A DNA stretch of 42,220 nucleotides from a virus. Below the pieces are notes generated by a model. The model did no database searches, was not told where the DNA came from, and worked only from the letters and a program-made list of their open reading frames with translations. Below are positions 1-8,166 of this stretch, piece by piece. The stretch covers positions 1-42,220 of IMG/VR virus record IMGVR_UViG_3300047157_000018. One strand, 5' to 3'. Every line of letters starts with the position of its first letter. Within the stretch, counting starts at the first letter, position 1. Position numbers and translations under genes: made by a program.

Positions 1-157
1 TATAAAAACTACGAATTCGCCCCAATAAAAAAAACAAACGAGGCTTTTGAAATCCCCGTATGCATACCAAGATGATAATGCAAACGATAATCATTCGCAT
101 TTGGAAAAGCCCCGAAAGGTCGAAGCCCCCCACCCAAATCGTGCGTGTGCCCACACA
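1..157. repeat. Left copy of imperfect terminal direct repeat
   Basis: The first 157 bases recur at 42083-42220. The copies differ by a C/T change near base 57, one C more or less in a C-run near base 130, and a replaced segment at about 76-103 that is 20 bases longer here. Both copies contain the 10-bp palindrome GTATGCATAC (58-67 here), enclosed by GGCTTTT ... AAAAGCC arms that can pair. This is either a direct terminal repeat or the overlap of a circular assembly. No gene is convincing here; an open frame on the minus strand at 9-251 is composed of the repeat and looks accidental. Confidence 0.85.
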
Positions 158-264
158 CAGAATCCATGCTCCATGTAAAATTATTATTTTTTGAGTAATT
201 CCCCGCACGCCCACTACGAATTCGGGCACAATGAATAAAATACTTACACAAACTAAGAAATATA

Positions 265-273
265 TGGTATAAT
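265..273 (+). promoter_or_regulatory. Extended -10 promoter, distal late promoter
   Basis: TGGTATAAT matches the extended -10 consensus TGNTATAAT exactly. No good -35 lies 17 bases upstream (CTTACA at 243-248 is a weak match). It would give a leader of about 140 nt before the terminase small subunit gene. No phage RNA polymerase gene is present, so host sigma70 holoenzyme is the likely user. Confidence 0.55.
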
Positions 274-401
274 ATTGCTTATATTTTAAAGGAACTATAC
301 CTAGAACCACACATATAAACACACATTGAACCAACTACAACAACATTCTAAATAAATAGAATAACTTTGTATATATTCTAGGAATACAATAAGCAATTTT
401 A

Positions 402-410
402 TGGTATAAT
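402..410 (+). promoter_or_regulatory. Extended -10 promoter abutting the first late gene
   Basis: A second exact TGGTATAAT has its -10 hexamer at 405-410. Transcription would start near 416-418, one to three bases before the ATG at 419. No Shine-Dalgarno sequence lies between the box and the ATG, so mRNA from this promoter would be leaderless or almost so. The 9-mer ATAAGCAAT at 389-397 lies just upstream and is the inverse of ATTGCTTAT at 274-282 beside the other promoter. Confidence 0.5.
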
Positions 411-418
411 ATAAGTAT

Positions 419-1006
419 ATGGCAAATAAAGGTGAAATCTCTATAGACTCAGAAGATGAGATTAGAGAAATAGAAAAAGAATTAGAAGAAGAACTAAGAT
501 ATGCTGTAGCATCGGCTAAAGGTATAGTACCTGCTGATGCTGTATTAAAGATTGAGCGTAAAAAGGGTAGACCTACTGGTGGTCTTAGTGCAGAATCTAA
601 GAAAGCAGGGGGTAAAAAGTCTAGAATTAAAAGAGGACAGACATATAAGCCTACTAATGATGACTATTCTAAGGTAGAAGAGATGGTTACCATAGGATTA
701 GACCAGCATACTATAGCTAAGATTATGGGTGTAAGTAATGCCACTCTAACTAAGTATTTTTCACACAATTTAATAGTAGGTAAAGAGAAGCGTACAGCAA
801 GAGTTGCTGGGGTTGCCTATGAAATGGCGGTTAGTGGGGAGTCTCCTAGTATGACTACCTTTTGGCTAAAGACACAAGCCGGATGGTCTCCAAAACACCA
901 TGTTGTGGTAGAAGATAGACAGTTTGACATACAATGGGCTAGTGATGAAAAGGATATTGCAGACGCTAACCAGATATTAAGGGATAAAGACAGTAAGGTA
1001 CACTAG
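419..1006 (+). CDS. terS: Terminase small subunit (probable)
   Basis: Protein of 195 aa, first gene of the late block and six bases upstream of the large terminase subunit, the usual place for the DNA-recognition subunit of the packaging motor. The N-terminus is acidic and helical (residues 7-30), followed by a basic stretch (about 47-76, KKGRPTGG then GGKKSRIKRG) and a helix-turn-helix-like segment (about 83-115, ending GVSNATLTKYF), as in many small terminases. A C-terminal segment with TTFWLKTQAGW resembles the conserved region of other phage small terminases. The ATG has no ribosome binding site and lies 8 bases from a -10 box. Function is assigned from position and the helix-turn-helix, not from a strong signature. 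Confidence 0.72.
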   Translation: MANKGEISIDSEDEIREIEKELEEELRYAVASAKGIVPADAVLKIERKKGRPTGGLSAESKKAGGKKSRIKRGQTYKPTNDDYSKVEEMVTIGLDQHTIAKIMGVSNATLTKYFSHNLIVGKEKRTARVAGVAYEMAVSGESPSMTTFWLKTQAGWSPKHHVVVEDRQFDIQWASDEKDIADANQILRDKDSKVH

Positions 1007-1011
1007 ACTTT

Positions 1012-2301
1012 ATGCAAGAGGAGAGAAAACCTATAGTAATACCCTATACACCTAGGGAATTACAAAGACATTTACACACAACGCTAGATAGATTTAATGT
1101 TGTAGTGTGTCACAGACGATTTGGTAAGACTGTGTTTGCTATTAATCAGTTAATCAAAAGTGCTGTAGAAGATATAGGTAAAAGTAAACCCGCACCTAGA
1201 TATGCGTACATAGCACCACTATTTAAGCAGGCTAAAACAGTCGCTTGGGATGAATTAAAAAGACTATGTAAAGTATTTCCAGAAGTTAAGTTTAATGAAG
1301 CGGAATTAAGAGCTGACTTTATGGGAGCTAGGATACAACTGTACGGAGCTGATAACTATGACACTCTCCGTGGAATTTATCTTGATGGTGTAGTATTGGA
1401 CGAATACGCTCAGATGAACCCTAAGATGTTCTCTGAGGTTATAAGGCCAGCACTGTCAGACAGGAAAGGGTATGCTATATTTATTGGTACACCCAAAGGG
1501 AAAAACGAATTTTATGATTTATACCACTCTGCCCCAGAGAAGAAGGGATGGGCCAGATTCTTATACAAGGCGAGTGAAACAGGAATATTAGATGATGAAG
1601 AACTGGAACTTGCGAAACAAGATATGGCAGAGACTGAATTTGAACAAGAATACGAGTGTTCTTGGTCTGCTGCACTTAGAGGTGCGTATTATGCTAAAGA
1701 GATTGAAACTGCTTATGAAGAAGACCGAGTGGGGAAAGTCCCTTATGACCCGGCTAAACAAGTAGTAACAAGCTGGGACTTAGGAGTAAGTGACGCAACC
1801 TCAATTTGGTTCTGTCAATTTATAGGCAAAGCGGTACATGTAATAGATTACTATGAAAACTCTAATGAAGGACTGCCTCACTATATAGAGGTACTTAATA
1901 GAAAGGGTTATCATTATGGTGCACACATAGCACCACACGATATAGTAGTTAGAGAATTTTCTACGGGTAAGTCAAGACGAGACCTAGCATTTGACCTAGG
2001 CATAGACTTTCAAGTAGCACCTAAGTTAAAGGTAATGGATGGTATTGACACCACTAGAACTTATTTAAACAAGTGTTGGTTTGATTTGGAAAGCACAAAG
2101 AAAGGACTAGAAGCATTACTGCAATATAGAAGTAGCTATGATGACAAGAAAAAGATATGGTCACAAAGACCAGTCCACGATTGGACATCACACGCTAGTG
2201 ATGCATTTAGGTACTTGTGTGTAACAGATGTTGTATTTACAGGTAATGATAGTGTCTGGGGAAAGGAACTCCCTAAGACTGATTTAAGTTGGATAGTATA
2301 A
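1012..2301 (+). CDS. terL: Terminase large subunit
   Basis: Protein of 429 aa, the ATPase/nuclease that packages DNA into proheads through the portal. An ATPase Walker A-like motif CHRRFGKT is at residues 33-40 and a Walker B motif VVLDE at 127-131 with the catalytic Glu. A coupling-type motif FIGTPKGKNEFYD follows at about 158-170. The C-terminal nuclease half starts with TSWDLGVSDATSIW (about 250-264), giving the first metal-binding Asp, and ends with HDWTSHASDAFRYL, giving the last acidic residue. The length is normal for podovirus terminases. It sits just after terS. The reading frame is intact. Confidence 0.95.
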   Translation: MQEERKPIVIPYTPRELQRHLHTTLDRFNVVVCHRRFGKTVFAINQLIKSAVEDIGKSKPAPRYAYIAPLFKQAKTVAWDELKRLCKVFPEVKFNEAELRADFMGARIQLYGADNYDTLRGIYLDGVVLDEYAQMNPKMFSEVIRPALSDRKGYAIFIGTPKGKNEFYDLYHSAPEKKGWARFLYKASETGILDDEELELAKQDMAETEFEQEYECSWSAALRGAYYAKEIETAYEEDRVGKVPYDPAKQVVTSWDLGVSDATSIWFCQFIGKAVHVIDYYENSNEGLPHYIEVLNRKGYHYGAHIAPHDIVVREFSTGKSRRDLAFDLGIDFQVAPKLKVMDGIDTTRTYLNKCWFDLESTKKGLEALLQYRSSYDDKKKIWSQRPVHDWTSHASDAFRYLCVTDVVFTGNDSVWGKELPKTDLSWIV

Positions 2302-2311
2302 GGAGAAGTAT

Positions 2312-2455
2312 ATGCCAATGAATCCCAAGTGGTTAGAAAATAGAATATTAGAGATGGCACAAGACATCAAAGACCTTAAAGAAATAATGAAAGCGGTTAG
2401 TATGTCTACACCACCACCTAAAGAAACGAAATACCCTATTAATAAAGGTAAATAA
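2312..2455 (+). CDS. Small conserved-position protein, 47 aa, unknown
   Basis: A 47-aa frame between terminase and portal, with a good ribosome binding site (AAGGAG at 2300-2305, 6 bases before the ATG). The sequence begins MPMNPKWLENRI and ends in a Pro/Lys-rich tail (STPPPKETKYPINKGK); the middle is a probable amphipathic helix. It fills the gap exactly and shares codon use with its neighbours. I do not recognise a family. A structural or packaging accessory role is only a guess from position. Confidence 0.7.
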   Translation: MPMNPKWLENRILEMAQDIKDLKEIMKAVSMSTPPPKETKYPINKGK

Positions 2456-2458
2456 TTT

Positions 2459-4507
2459 ATGGCAAAAATGACAAAGAGGGAGCTATCTGCTCACTTAGAG
2501 CAAGAGATTAGCTCTGCTTTAGGATACAAAGATGGCAAACTTACAGCTCAGCGTTCAGATGCATTAGACCGTTACTACGGTAAAAAGTATGGTAATGAGC
2601 AAGAAGGTCGTTCTCAAATTGTCACAAGAGATGTAGCAGATGTAATCGAATGGATTATGCCTAGCCTCATGAAGATATTTACTTCGGGTGATAAGGTAGT
2701 ACAGTTTGAACCACAAGGTCCGGAAGATGTTGAGATGGCAAAAACAGTCTACAGACTATGTGAACTATGTCATTATGAGACAGAATCCTGGGTTTAGTAT
2801 AATATACCAATGGTTCAAGGATGCACTGCTACAAAAGAATGGTATAGTAAAACACTACTGGGATGACAGCAGTGAGACATTAAGAGAAGAGTATAAGAAC
2901 TTAACAGAAGAAGAATTTACTGCACTCTTAATGGATGACAATGTAGAAGTAAAAGAGCACACAGCCAATGGCGGTGAAGAAAATATGGACGAAGCAGCTT
3001 TGCACCTCAAGCTGTAACGCATGATGTTGTTGTAAATAGAACATATGAAGATGGGCAGGTTCGTATAGAAGTTGTACCACCAGAAGAATTTCTAATAAAC
3101 AAGTATGCTAAGACAATAGAAGATGCTCGTTTTGTAGGACACAGGGTAAAAAGAACTAAGTCTGAATTAATACAACAAGGCTACCCTAAGAGTAAAATAG
3201 AGAATGTATTTAGTAATGATGAAGCTGACTATAAAGCTGAAAGATTATCTAGATTCTCACACGAACAAGACAATGCACCAGAAGGTGATATTGATGATGG
3301 AATTTGGGTTACAGAATGTTACATGCGTGTTGATTTTGACAACGATGGCATTGCTGAACTAAGAAAAGTAACGAAGGTTGGAGATGAACTGTTAGATAAT
3401 GAGGCCGTGGATAGTGTTCCCTTCTCCTCCCTTACACCTATACCAATGCCTCATAAGTTTTACGGTCTGAGTATTTATGACTTAATCTCCGACCTTCAAC
3501 TCATTAAGACTACACTAATGCGTAACTTGTTAGACAACATGTACCTAACAAATAATGGGCGATACGAGGTAGTGGAAGGTCAAGCAAATTTAGATGACCT
3601 AATGACTTCTAGACCGGGTGGTATTGTAAGAGTACGCACACCGGGTGCTGTTAACCCTCTGGGAACACCACAACTAGACCAGAACTCTTTCAATATGCTA
3701 GGATACCTAGACAGTATTAGAGAAGAACGAACTGGTGTTAGCAAGCAGTCAATGGGATTATCAGAAGGTGCGTTAAAGTCGCATCAAACTGCTACAGGCG
3801 TAGGTCAAGTTATGACCGCAGCACAGCAGAAAATAGAATTAATAGCCAGAGTATTTGCGGAAACAGGAATGAAGGACCTAGCAAATTCTGTCTATATGTT
3901 AGTACAAAAGTATGAAAAGCCTGAGAAATTAGTTAGGCTAAACAACAAATGGACTACATTGTATCCACACGAGTGGAAAGAAAAAGCAGATTGTGTAGCA
4001 CAAGTTGGATTAGGATTTGGCAATAAAGATATGAACCTTATGCATTTAGGTAGATTGTCGCAAACAATACAAATGATTGCTGGACACCCAGCAGCAGGTA
4101 TGTTATTAAAGCCTAAACATGTATACAATCTAGTAGCTGAGCAAATAAAAGCTATGGGTATGAAGAATGTAGATGACTTTATACAAGACCCCGGTGATGC
4201 AGATGTACCACAGCAACAAGGGCCTTCTCCAGAAGAACAAGCTAAGCAACAAGAAGCACAGCTTAAACAACAAGAACTACAAGTTAAGATGCAAAAGATT
4301 CAACAAGAATCTGAATTAAGACAACAAGAAATGCAAATTGATGCTCAAATAGCACAGCAAAACCTAGAGCTAAAAGCACAAGAAGCAAAAGTAGAAATGC
4401 AAATTAAGGCACAGGAGCTTGAAATTAAGAAAGCAGAACTTGCACTTAAACAACAAGAACTTGTACTAGAAAGAGAACAGGAACGAGCAGTTAAAATAGG
4501 GAACTGA
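2459..4507 (+). CDS. Portal protein, interrupted by two compensating frameshifts
   Basis: The head-to-tail connector through which DNA enters and leaves. The protein is read in three pieces: 2459-2740, then frame +1 to about 2980, then the original frame to 4507. Conserved portal sequence continues across both joins (EPQGPEDVEMAK, then QSTDYVNYVIMRQNPGF, then APQAVTHDVVVNRTYEDGQ). The first shift is an extra A in the A5 run at 2740-2744. The second, of opposite sign, is near the A4 run at 2980-2983. The joined protein is about 680 aa with a long Gln/Glu/Lys coiled coil at the C-terminus (from about base 4200). The pattern fits sequencing error in homopolymers; a programmed shift is less likely because two are needed. 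Confidence 0.88.
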
Positions 4508-4509
4508 TT

Positions 4510-4764
4510 ATGGGAAAGGGAGAAGAAATAGCAAGGGCAGACCAAGCTAAACAGATTTTAGAACATCCTCTATATGTAGAGGCTCTAGCCACAGTAAGAG
4601 AAGCATTAATACAGCATCTCTTAGATACCAGAGTTGCCGAGGAAGTGGAAAGAGATAGATTGTATATAACAATCAAAGCATTAGACTTAGTGCATCAGCA
4701 CATACAGTCGGTGCTTGAAACAGGCAAACTTGCTGAAAGGGAGCAAGAAGACTTTATTAATTAA
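4510..4764 (+). CDS. Small helical protein between portal and scaffold, unknown
   Basis: An 84-aa protein starting MGKGEEIARADQAKQILEHP, predicted mostly helical and rich in Glu, Leu and Ala. It follows the portal stop by 2 bases and is followed after 16 bases by the scaffold gene, so it belongs to the head assembly operon. Small helical proteins at this position occur in other marine podoviruses. No catalytic motif is visible and no function can be given. Confidence 0.8.
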   Translation: MGKGEEIARADQAKQILEHPLYVEALATVREALIQHLLDTRVAEEVERDRLYITIKALDLVHQHIQSVLETGKLAEREQEDFIN

Positions 4765-4780
4765 GTGAGAGGAGTAACCA

Positions 4781-5824
4781 ATGGATTCTCAAGAGAACAC
4801 CCAAGAAGTTGTAAATAGTAATAGAGCTGATGCAGGTACAACTGCTGAAGCAAGTAATAAAATCCTTAGTATGTGGGACTCACAAGAGCAAACCGCAAGC
4901 GAGGTAACCGACACCCCTGTTGACGAGGAAGTGGTGGAGGAAACAGAGGAAGCTGAAGAGGTAGAAGAAGAAGCCCCTGAATCGGAAGAGGAAGGACAAG
5001 CTGAAGAAGAAACCGAAGAAGAGGTAGCCGAAGAAGAAGAGTTTGATGTAGTAGCGGAAGAAGATTTGAAGTACACTATTAAAGTGGATGGAGAAGAATT
5101 AGAAGTTGGTATTGATGAACTTAAAAACGGTTATCAAAGGCAAGCTGACTACACTCGTAAGTCTCAGGCACTAGCTGAGCAGCGTAAGGAAACCGAAGCA
5201 ATTCAGTCCGAGCGTATGCAACTAGAGCAAGAGAGGCAAATGTACGCTAATGGTTTACAGATGTTGCAAGAGCAACAATCAGCCAAGCTAAAAGACTTTG
5301 AAAGTGTTGAGTGGGAATCGTTAAAAGCGGAAGACCCTTATCAATACATGATAAAGAAAGATGAGTACAGAGATGCACAGGAAAGAGTCAATAATTTAGT
5401 AGCTGAACAACAAATGGTTCAACAAGAACAAGCTCAGCAAGCTCAACAAGCTAGAGCACATTTTGTTCAACAAGAATATTCTAGATTAGTACAATCTTTA
5501 CCTGAGTGGAACGATTCAAATTCTACAATCAAGAAAGACATACAAGAGTATGCTACTTCTGTAGGATTTAAACCGGAAGAGATTAACCAGTTAGCAGACC
5601 ACCGTAGTGTTCTAATAATTAAGAAAGCTATGGAATATGATAAGCTAACAACAAAGGTTGCTCCTAAAAAGAAAGCGGTTAAAAAAGTTCCTAAAGTACA
5701 AAAGTCTGGAAGAGGAAATTCAAAGGAAGATGCAGCTACTGAAGCTATTAAGAAAAAGCGTACAAGGTTACAGAAGTCAGGCAAACAACAAGATGCTGCT
5801 TCTGTCTTTTATGATATGCTTTAA
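4781..5824 (+). CDS. Capsid assembly scaffolding protein (probable)
   Basis: Protein of 347 aa placed directly before the major capsid gene, the standard scaffold position. The N-terminus (about residues 40-95) is extremely acidic, with runs of Glu broken by Val and Ala. The middle is a long Gln/Glu-rich coiled coil (about 120-230) and the C-terminus is basic (KVAPKKKAVKKVPKVQKSGRG, about 290-310). An acidic head, a coiled coil and a basic helix that binds the capsid is the usual scaffold design. A good ribosome binding site (GAGAGGAG) precedes the ATG. Assigned by composition and position. Confidence 0.82.
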   Translation: MDSQENTQEVVNSNRADAGTTAEASNKILSMWDSQEQTASEVTDTPVDEEVVEETEEAEEVEEEAPESEEEGQAEEETEEEVAEEEEFDVVAEEDLKYTIKVDGEELEVGIDELKNGYQRQADYTRKSQALAEQRKETEAIQSERMQLEQERQMYANGLQMLQEQQSAKLKDFESVEWESLKAEDPYQYMIKKDEYRDAQERVNNLVAEQQMVQQEQAQQAQQARAHFVQQEYSRLVQSLPEWNDSNSTIKKDIQEYATSVGFKPEEINQLADHRSVLIIKKAMEYDKLTTKVAPKKKAVKKVPKVQKSGRGNSKEDAATEAIKKKRTRLQKSGKQQDAASVFYDML

Positions 5825-5835
5825 GGAGATAGGTA

Positions 5836-6738
5836 ATGCCTACACAATTCAAAACATATGATGCAACTGCAATCCGTGAGGATTTGTCAGATGTCATCTA
5901 TGATATTTCACCAACGGATACTCCGTTCCTATCCAGTATTACTGGTAAAGGTTCAGTATCTAACACTCTATTTGAGTGGCAAACAGAAGCACTTGCTGCT
6001 GCTGTAATTAATAACTACCATGTTGAAGGAGCTGCTGCTGGTACAGCTGCAACTACTGCGACTGTTCGTGCAACTAACCAAACACAAATTTCTAAGAAAG
6101 TTGTTGAGGTTACTGGTACACACGAAACAGTTAACAACGCTGGTAAGAAGTCAGAAATGGCTCACCAACTAGCAAAGGCTTCTAAAGAGCTTAAGCGTGA
6201 TATGGAAGGTTCACTACTAGCTGACAACGCTGCTGCTGCGGGTAACGCAACAACTGCTCGTGAGACTCGTGGTGCTGCTAACTGGATTACAACTAATGTT
6301 GTAGATGCTGGTACTACTAGTACACATGCTGCTATGACTGAAGCTGATGTTCTTTCGGCTGCTGAAGCAGTATGGACACAAGGCGGTGAAGCGTCTACAA
6401 TCCTACTTGGTGCAACTAACAAGAAGTTAATCACAGCTATGAATGGTCGTGCTGATGCAATTCGCTCAGTAGCAGACAACAACATGACTATCCAAAACTC
6501 AGTTGATGTATATGTATCAGACTTTGGTACTTACAACATTATCATGGATAGATTCTGTGACCAAGATGTTGTATACTTCCTAGACCACGACATGTGGTCA
6601 GTTGACTACTTGCGTGATTTCCAAACTGTGGATATTGCAAAAGAAGGTGACTCAGAGAAGAAGATGCTTCTAGTTGAGTACGGTCTAAGATGTGGCAACG
6701 AAGCTGCCAACGCTAAGATTAGATACACTACAGGTTAA
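5836..6738 (+). CDS. Major capsid protein, SU10-like
   Basis: Protein of 300 aa with the features of the SU10-type major capsid family: an N-terminal MPTQFKTYDATAIREDLSDV, then YDISPTDTPFLSSI and a FEWQTEAL segment. The strong ribosome binding site (AAGGAGATAGGTA) and the enrichment of a small set of codons (many GCT, ACT, GTT) fit a highly expressed gene. The C-terminal half (LLVEYGLRCGNEAANAKI) matches the end of that family. It forms the HK97-fold shell. A hairpin follows the gene at 6750-6773. Confidence 0.9.
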   Translation: MPTQFKTYDATAIREDLSDVIYDISPTDTPFLSSITGKGSVSNTLFEWQTEALAAAVINNYHVEGAAAGTAATTATVRATNQTQISKKVVEVTGTHETVNNAGKKSEMAHQLAKASKELKRDMEGSLLADNAAAAGNATTARETRGAANWITTNVVDAGTTSTHAAMTEADVLSAAEAVWTQGGEASTILLGATNKKLITAMNGRADAIRSVADNNMTIQNSVDVYVSDFGTYNIIMDRFCDQDVVYFLDHDMWSVDYLRDFQTVDIAKEGDSEKKMLLVEYGLRCGNEAANAKIRYTTG

Positions 6739-6749
6739 TATAACCGACT

Positions 6750-6773
6750 ACCACCCTAGGCAACTGGGGTGGT
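6750..6773 (+). terminator. Hairpin after the capsid gene, possible attenuator
   Basis: A perfect 7-bp stem ACCACCC (6750-6756) / GGGTGGT (6767-6773) with a 10-base loop, followed by TTACATT. It lies 11 bases after the capsid stop. The right arm contains the GGGGTGG that would act as ribosome binding site of the next gene, so it could act as a partial terminator, protect the capsid mRNA 3' end, or mask that site. The T-run is weak. Confidence 0.5.
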
Positions 6774-6780
6774 TTACATT

Positions 6781-7074
6781 ATGGCAATTGATACAAAAAT
6801 AATAGCAAATTTAGATGGAAGCCTTACAGTAGCTAGTCAGCAAAATGACAAGGTAGTTAAAAAACTAGCCGAGCTAAACACAAAAGATAAGTTCCATAAC
6901 AGAAGTACACAATACAAAGGTGATTCAGTAATGTCTCACAAAGTAGCAAGCATACCACTTATTGTGGTAGAACAAATGATGCGAGAAGGCATATGGGGAA
7001 ACCAAGAAAGAATGAAAGTTTGGATGAACGACCCAGCTAACGCTATGTGGAGAACTACTAAAGGAAAAGTATAA
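6781..7074 (+). CDS. Conserved head-region protein, 97 aa, unknown
   Basis: A 97-aa protein starting MAIDTKIIANLDGSLTVASQ. The ATG at 6781 is preferred to a GTG at 6769, which lies inside the hairpin. It contains a basic middle and a C-terminal WGNQERMKVWMNDPANAMWRT with several Trp. It overlaps the next gene by one base (TAATG), so translation is probably coupled. Position between capsid and adaptor suggests a head or head-completion role, but no family is recognised. Confidence 0.75.
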   Translation: MAIDTKIIANLDGSLTVASQQNDKVVKKLAELNTKDKFHNRSTQYKGDSVMSHKVASIPLIVVEQMMREGIWGNQERMKVWMNDPANAMWRTTKGKV

Positions 7075-7718
7075 TGGCATTAAGTACATTTACAGAATTA
7101 AAAGATGCAGTAGCAGACTGGTTAGACAGGTCAGACTTGACCACAAGAATACCAGACTTTATTGCACTAGCAGAAGCTAGAATTAATAGGGAGATACGCA
7201 TACGCCCTATGGAAGTAAGAAGTACAATGACCACTACAGCAGGCAATCAATATTTTAATCTGCCGGGTGGTTACATACAAATGCGTAACATACAACTAAA
7301 CACAAATCCTACCACACCTCTTGAGTATATTACACCAGAGATGTTAGATAGGTTATATGGTAGCAGTACAACAGGTAAGCCAAGAGCCTATACGCTTATT
7401 GGAGACGAGATTCAACTAGCACCTATACCTGATTCAGCTTACACATTAGAAATGGCTTTCTATGAGAAATTTACAGCATTGGGTGATGGTACATCAGGTA
7501 CAGTCACAAGCAACTGGTTAACTAAGAATGCACCAGACATATTATTATATGGTGCTCTTATGGAAGCAGAGCCTTTTATTAAGAATGATGAAAGAGTAGC
7601 AGTGTGGCTAAATGGCTATGGTAATGCTATAGACAAATTACAAAAAGCAGACCAGAGAGATAGACACTCAGGCTCAGCTATGAGAGTAAGAAATATTTAC
7701 TCTGGAGTTGAAGGCTAA
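7074..7718 (+). CDS. Head-tail adaptor (connector) protein
   Basis: Protein of 214 aa, starting MALSTFTELKDAVADWLDRSDL. The N-terminal helical segment followed by FIALAEARINREIRIRPME and a beta-rich YFNLPGGYIQMRNIQL region is typical of the SU10-type adaptor family that docks under the portal. Its place two genes after the capsid supports this. One-base stop/start overlaps with both neighbours (TAATG) indicate a tightly coupled operon. The frame is intact and the length is normal. Confidence 0.82.
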   Translation: MALSTFTELKDAVADWLDRSDLTTRIPDFIALAEARINREIRIRPMEVRSTMTTTAGNQYFNLPGGYIQMRNIQLNTNPTTPLEYITPEMLDRLYGSSTTGKPRAYTLIGDEIQLAPIPDSAYTLEMAFYEKFTALGDGTSGTVTSNWLTKNAPDILLYGALMEAEPFIKNDERVAVWLNGYGNAIDKLQKADQRDRHSGSAMRVRNIYSGVEG

Positions 7719-8149
7719 TGGCATCTAGCACTTGGTCAGCAGACTCATCAACTTGGTCAGGTAATTCCTATATATGGGATAACAGTACATACCAAGTAAC
7801 AGCCACTATGACTCAGACTATATTGTCAAAGTCATTACTAGAAGATACTGTATTCCCTAGAGGAGTAACGATAGGTGGTAGTTACGGAATGTCTGGTACA
7901 ACAGCACATGTTATGCCAGCATCTATTTCACTAGCAAACGCTGGTGATGTAGCAAACAGTCAGACAGCACAGATTCCAGTTAATGGAACTCTGGCAGGAA
8001 CAAGTAACATAAAGAATAATGTAAACTTTCCAGAAAGTGGAACAATGGGTATGACTGGTTCTGCCTCTAGTGACAACACATTCTTATGGAACGATGTAGA
8101 GGAAGATACGGACACACTTTGGACAAAGATAAGTGACCCAGATGAATAA
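7718..8149 (+). CDS. Structural protein, Ser/Thr-rich, 143 aa, unknown
   Basis: A 143-aa protein that begins with a near-duplication (STWSADSSTWSGNSYIWDNS) and is rich in Ser, Thr, Gly and Asn, with predicted short beta strands and an acidic C-terminus (NDVEEDTDTLWTKISDPDE). It is coupled to the adaptor by a one-base overlap. Composition and position suggest an exposed virion protein such as a decoration or fibre-base protein. I do not recognise the family. Confidence 0.7.
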   Translation: MASSTWSADSSTWSGNSYIWDNSTYQVTATMTQTILSKSLLEDTVFPRGVTIGGSYGMSGTTAHVMPASISLANAGDVANSQTAQIPVNGTLAGTSNIKNNVNFPESGTMGMTGSASSDNTFLWNDVEEDTDTLWTKISDPDE

Positions 8150-8166
8150 CACAACAGGAGTATACA

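Noticed and set aside
9-251. Open reading frame of 80 codons on the minus strand at the left end
   Set aside because: It runs through the terminal repeat and the promoter region, has no ribosome binding site, and the right copy of the repeat breaks it. It is treated as chance.
2740-2983. Programmed ribosomal frameshifting in the portal gene
   Set aside because: Two opposite shifts within 240 bases would be needed, both sit in A-runs, and similar single-base breaks occur in many other genes here. Sequencing error is simpler.
4789-5076. Ser-rich open frame opposite the acidic scaffold N-terminus
   Set aside because: A run of Glu codons read backwards gives Ser codons; this is a shadow of the scaffold gene. 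The same holds for the Ser-rich frame opposite 14375-14806.
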